A stretch of DNA of 17,527 nt from a bacterium (GTDB lineage Bacteria; JAJVIF01; JAGGVT01), in NCBI GenBank assembly GCA_021157815.1, contig JAGGVT010000125.1:1-17527 (forward strand). Direction: 5' to 3'. This document shows positions 14,766 through 17,527 of the stretch, piece after piece (the first letter of the stretch is position 1; every line of letters starts with the position of its first letter). Under the pieces are notes generated by a model that was given only the letters and a program-made list of their open reading frames with translations, was not told the origin of the DNA and did no database searches. Both the position numbers and the translations under genes were made by a program.

Positions 14766-14809
14766 TCCTCAAACGAAGTTCGAGGATATATCCTGAGCCT
14801 GTCGAAGGG
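14756..14809 (+). repeat. Right arm of 54-bp inverted repeat enclosing rnpB
   Basis: This is the reverse complement of 14347-14400 at 52 of 54 positions. It also folds on itself (14762-14770 with 14782-14790, plus three inner pairs and a GAA loop). It ends in GCCTGTCGAAGGG. It has no T-run, so it is not a standard terminator, although the self-hairpin could slow polymerase or define the 3' end. Confidence 0.9.
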
Positions 14810-14831
14810 CTATACATGTAACATGATTTTG

Positions 14832-14974
14832 TGTCATTCTGAGCGCAGCGAAGAATCTATTCGCAATAACGTAAATATTCCTCCTTAGATATAATCATCA
14901 ACACAGTAGCATATAGATTCTTCGATACACTCAGAATGACAATGTATCCTGTTTAAATCGGGGTTCTGAGACAG
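14832..14974. repeat. Palindromic MITE-like repeat, copy C (inverted relative to copy B)
   Basis: Reverse-complemented, this matches copy B nearly base for base over the CTGTCTCAGAACCC arm, the core and the TGCTACTGTGTTGATGATTA inner segment. The 29-bp cores 14832-14860 and 14913-14941 pair at 26 of 29 positions. The outermost arm on the left is missing. It lies in the gap between rnpB and pyrG, after the 3' end of both, and could provide a bidirectional hairpin. The remainder of the gap to 15023 has nothing else I can identify. Confidence 0.78.
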
Positions 14975-15023
14975 ATTAACCGGATACGTTCCTACGAAAA
15001 CTCCATCATTCCTTAAGTTGAAA

Positions 15024-16857
<1,834 letters not shown>

Positions 16858-16933
16858 GTAGCCCGGTTTCTCATTAACCGGGAAAATGAGGGTCAATTCA
16901 CGCAACTACCCCGTTGAGGGGACACCGGGTTAC
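16858..16933. repeat. GTAGCCCGG/GTAACCCGG hairpin repeat, copy 5 (two-armed)
   Basis: This is the most complete copy. A left hairpin CCCGGTT/AACCGGG (16862-16868 with 16876-16882) is followed by a middle of about 25 bases, then a right arm. The right arm, read on the minus strand, starts GTAACCCGGTGTCCCC like the single-armed copies. The two outer ends are thus inverted repeats of each other, suggesting the single hairpins elsewhere are half-elements. Confidence 0.7.
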
Positions 16934-16978
16934 GGGATTTTCATCAATAGCTACACCTTAAACACAAGGAGAAGAACA

Positions 16979-17527
16979 ATGCGGAAATTTTTAACGAGCG
17001 TGATGGTAGTAGGATTTTTAGCGTTAATAATTTCGACAGGTTATGCCGAAGATGCGAAGAGTGAATCCGAAATTGATATTGAAGGCAGATTTAATGAGTG
17101 GATTGCTAAATATGGCGATATGCAATTGGATTATCACACAAACACTATTGATCCCTTAGATATTAATTTCCTCAAGGCGTTAGGAGATATAAAGCCAAAA
17201 GATATTGTGATTAAAAAAAACGTTTGCGTTGCAGAAATAAGCAAAGAAGTCAGGCATGCAATAGGATTTGACTACAATAATGCAGACATCAGTAATGAAG
17301 AATTGGCGATGATAGATTTTGGCAGAGCGCGAGAAAGCTTTGATTATGTTGTCAATCAATATTTAAAATGTCTTGAAAATCCCCATCTTGAGATAATAGA
17401 AATTTTGGATTTGTGTGATAGCCATCCTGTTGAAGATAAATTAAAGAAAGAAATTGATCATTACGCAAATCTTATATCGGAATTATTGAATAAAATAGAT
17501 GCACTTGACCATTTGATTTTTGTGAAT
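16979..17527 (+). CDS. Exported protein of unknown function (3' end beyond window)
   Basis: An open frame of 183 codons runs off the window end. The ATG at 16979 has AAGGAG seven bases upstream (16966-16971). Residues 1-23 form a Sec signal peptide (MRKFLTSVMVVGFLALIIS then TGYA) with likely cleavage after Ala23; there is no lipobox. The mature part is charged and mainly helical in appearance, with motifs such as FNEWIAKYGDMQLDYH, EELAMIDFGRARESFDYVVN and LKKEIDHYANLISELLNK, and three Cys (VCV, KCL, LCD). I do not recognise a family. It is moderately AT-rich and is preceded by the two-armed hairpin repeat. Confidence 0.75.
   Translation, partial: MRKFLTSVMVVGFLALIISTGYAEDAKSESEIDIEGRFNEWIAKYGDMQLDYHTNTIDPLDINFLKALGDIKPKDIVIKKNVCVAEISKEVRHAIGFDYNNADISNEELAMIDFGRARESFDYVVNQYLKCLENPHLEIIEILDLCDSHPVEDKLKKEIDHYANLISELLNKIDALDHLIFVN

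Noticed and set aside
14762-14809. Rho-independent terminator for rnpB
   Set aside because: The hairpin is strong but no T-run follows; the inverted repeat explains the palindrome better.

Overview
The window is bacterial chromosome. It carries a class-A-type RNase P RNA gene, Shine-Dalgarno (GGAGG) starts before nearly every gene, several lipoproteins with lipoboxes, and housekeeping genes (pyrG, ispF, cobO, meaB). I cannot place it in a phylum. The large secreted proteins without close named families, the many intergenic hairpin repeats and the moderate GC content (about 27-52% in the 60-base lines I counted) fit an uncultured lineage, but that is inference.

Layout. 284-6058 holds three plus-strand lipoprotein genes. 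The first two are tandem paralogues with two PrcB-like modules each. The third shares their N-terminal domain but ends in two Ig-like repeats. The gaps between them are packed with two families of palindromic repeats. After a terminator and an 18-unit, 8-bp tandem repeat come cobO (corrinoid adenosyltransferase) and a meaB/argK-type GTPase, which together suggest adenosylcobalamin supply to an acyl-CoA mutase encoded elsewhere. 8065-12515 holds a two-gene secreted-protein unit: a very large lipoprotein with a C-terminal Cys/His amidase-like domain, whose signal peptide is split by a C8 homopolymer frameshift, and a PKD-domain exported protein. 

On the minus strand lie a fused IspF-RNase HI gene, a small degenerate receiver-domain protein, and pyrG (CTP synthase). 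Between the last two, on the plus strand, is rnpB, enclosed by a 54-bp near-perfect inverted repeat that extends helix P1 far beyond its usual length. A final exported-protein gene is cut by the window end.

The most notable observations are the inverted-repeat-bounded rnpB, the IspF-RNase HI fusion, and the poly-C tract that switches the large lipoprotein in or out of frame with its own start and ribosome binding site. I saw no CRISPR array, no transposase and no tRNA gene.
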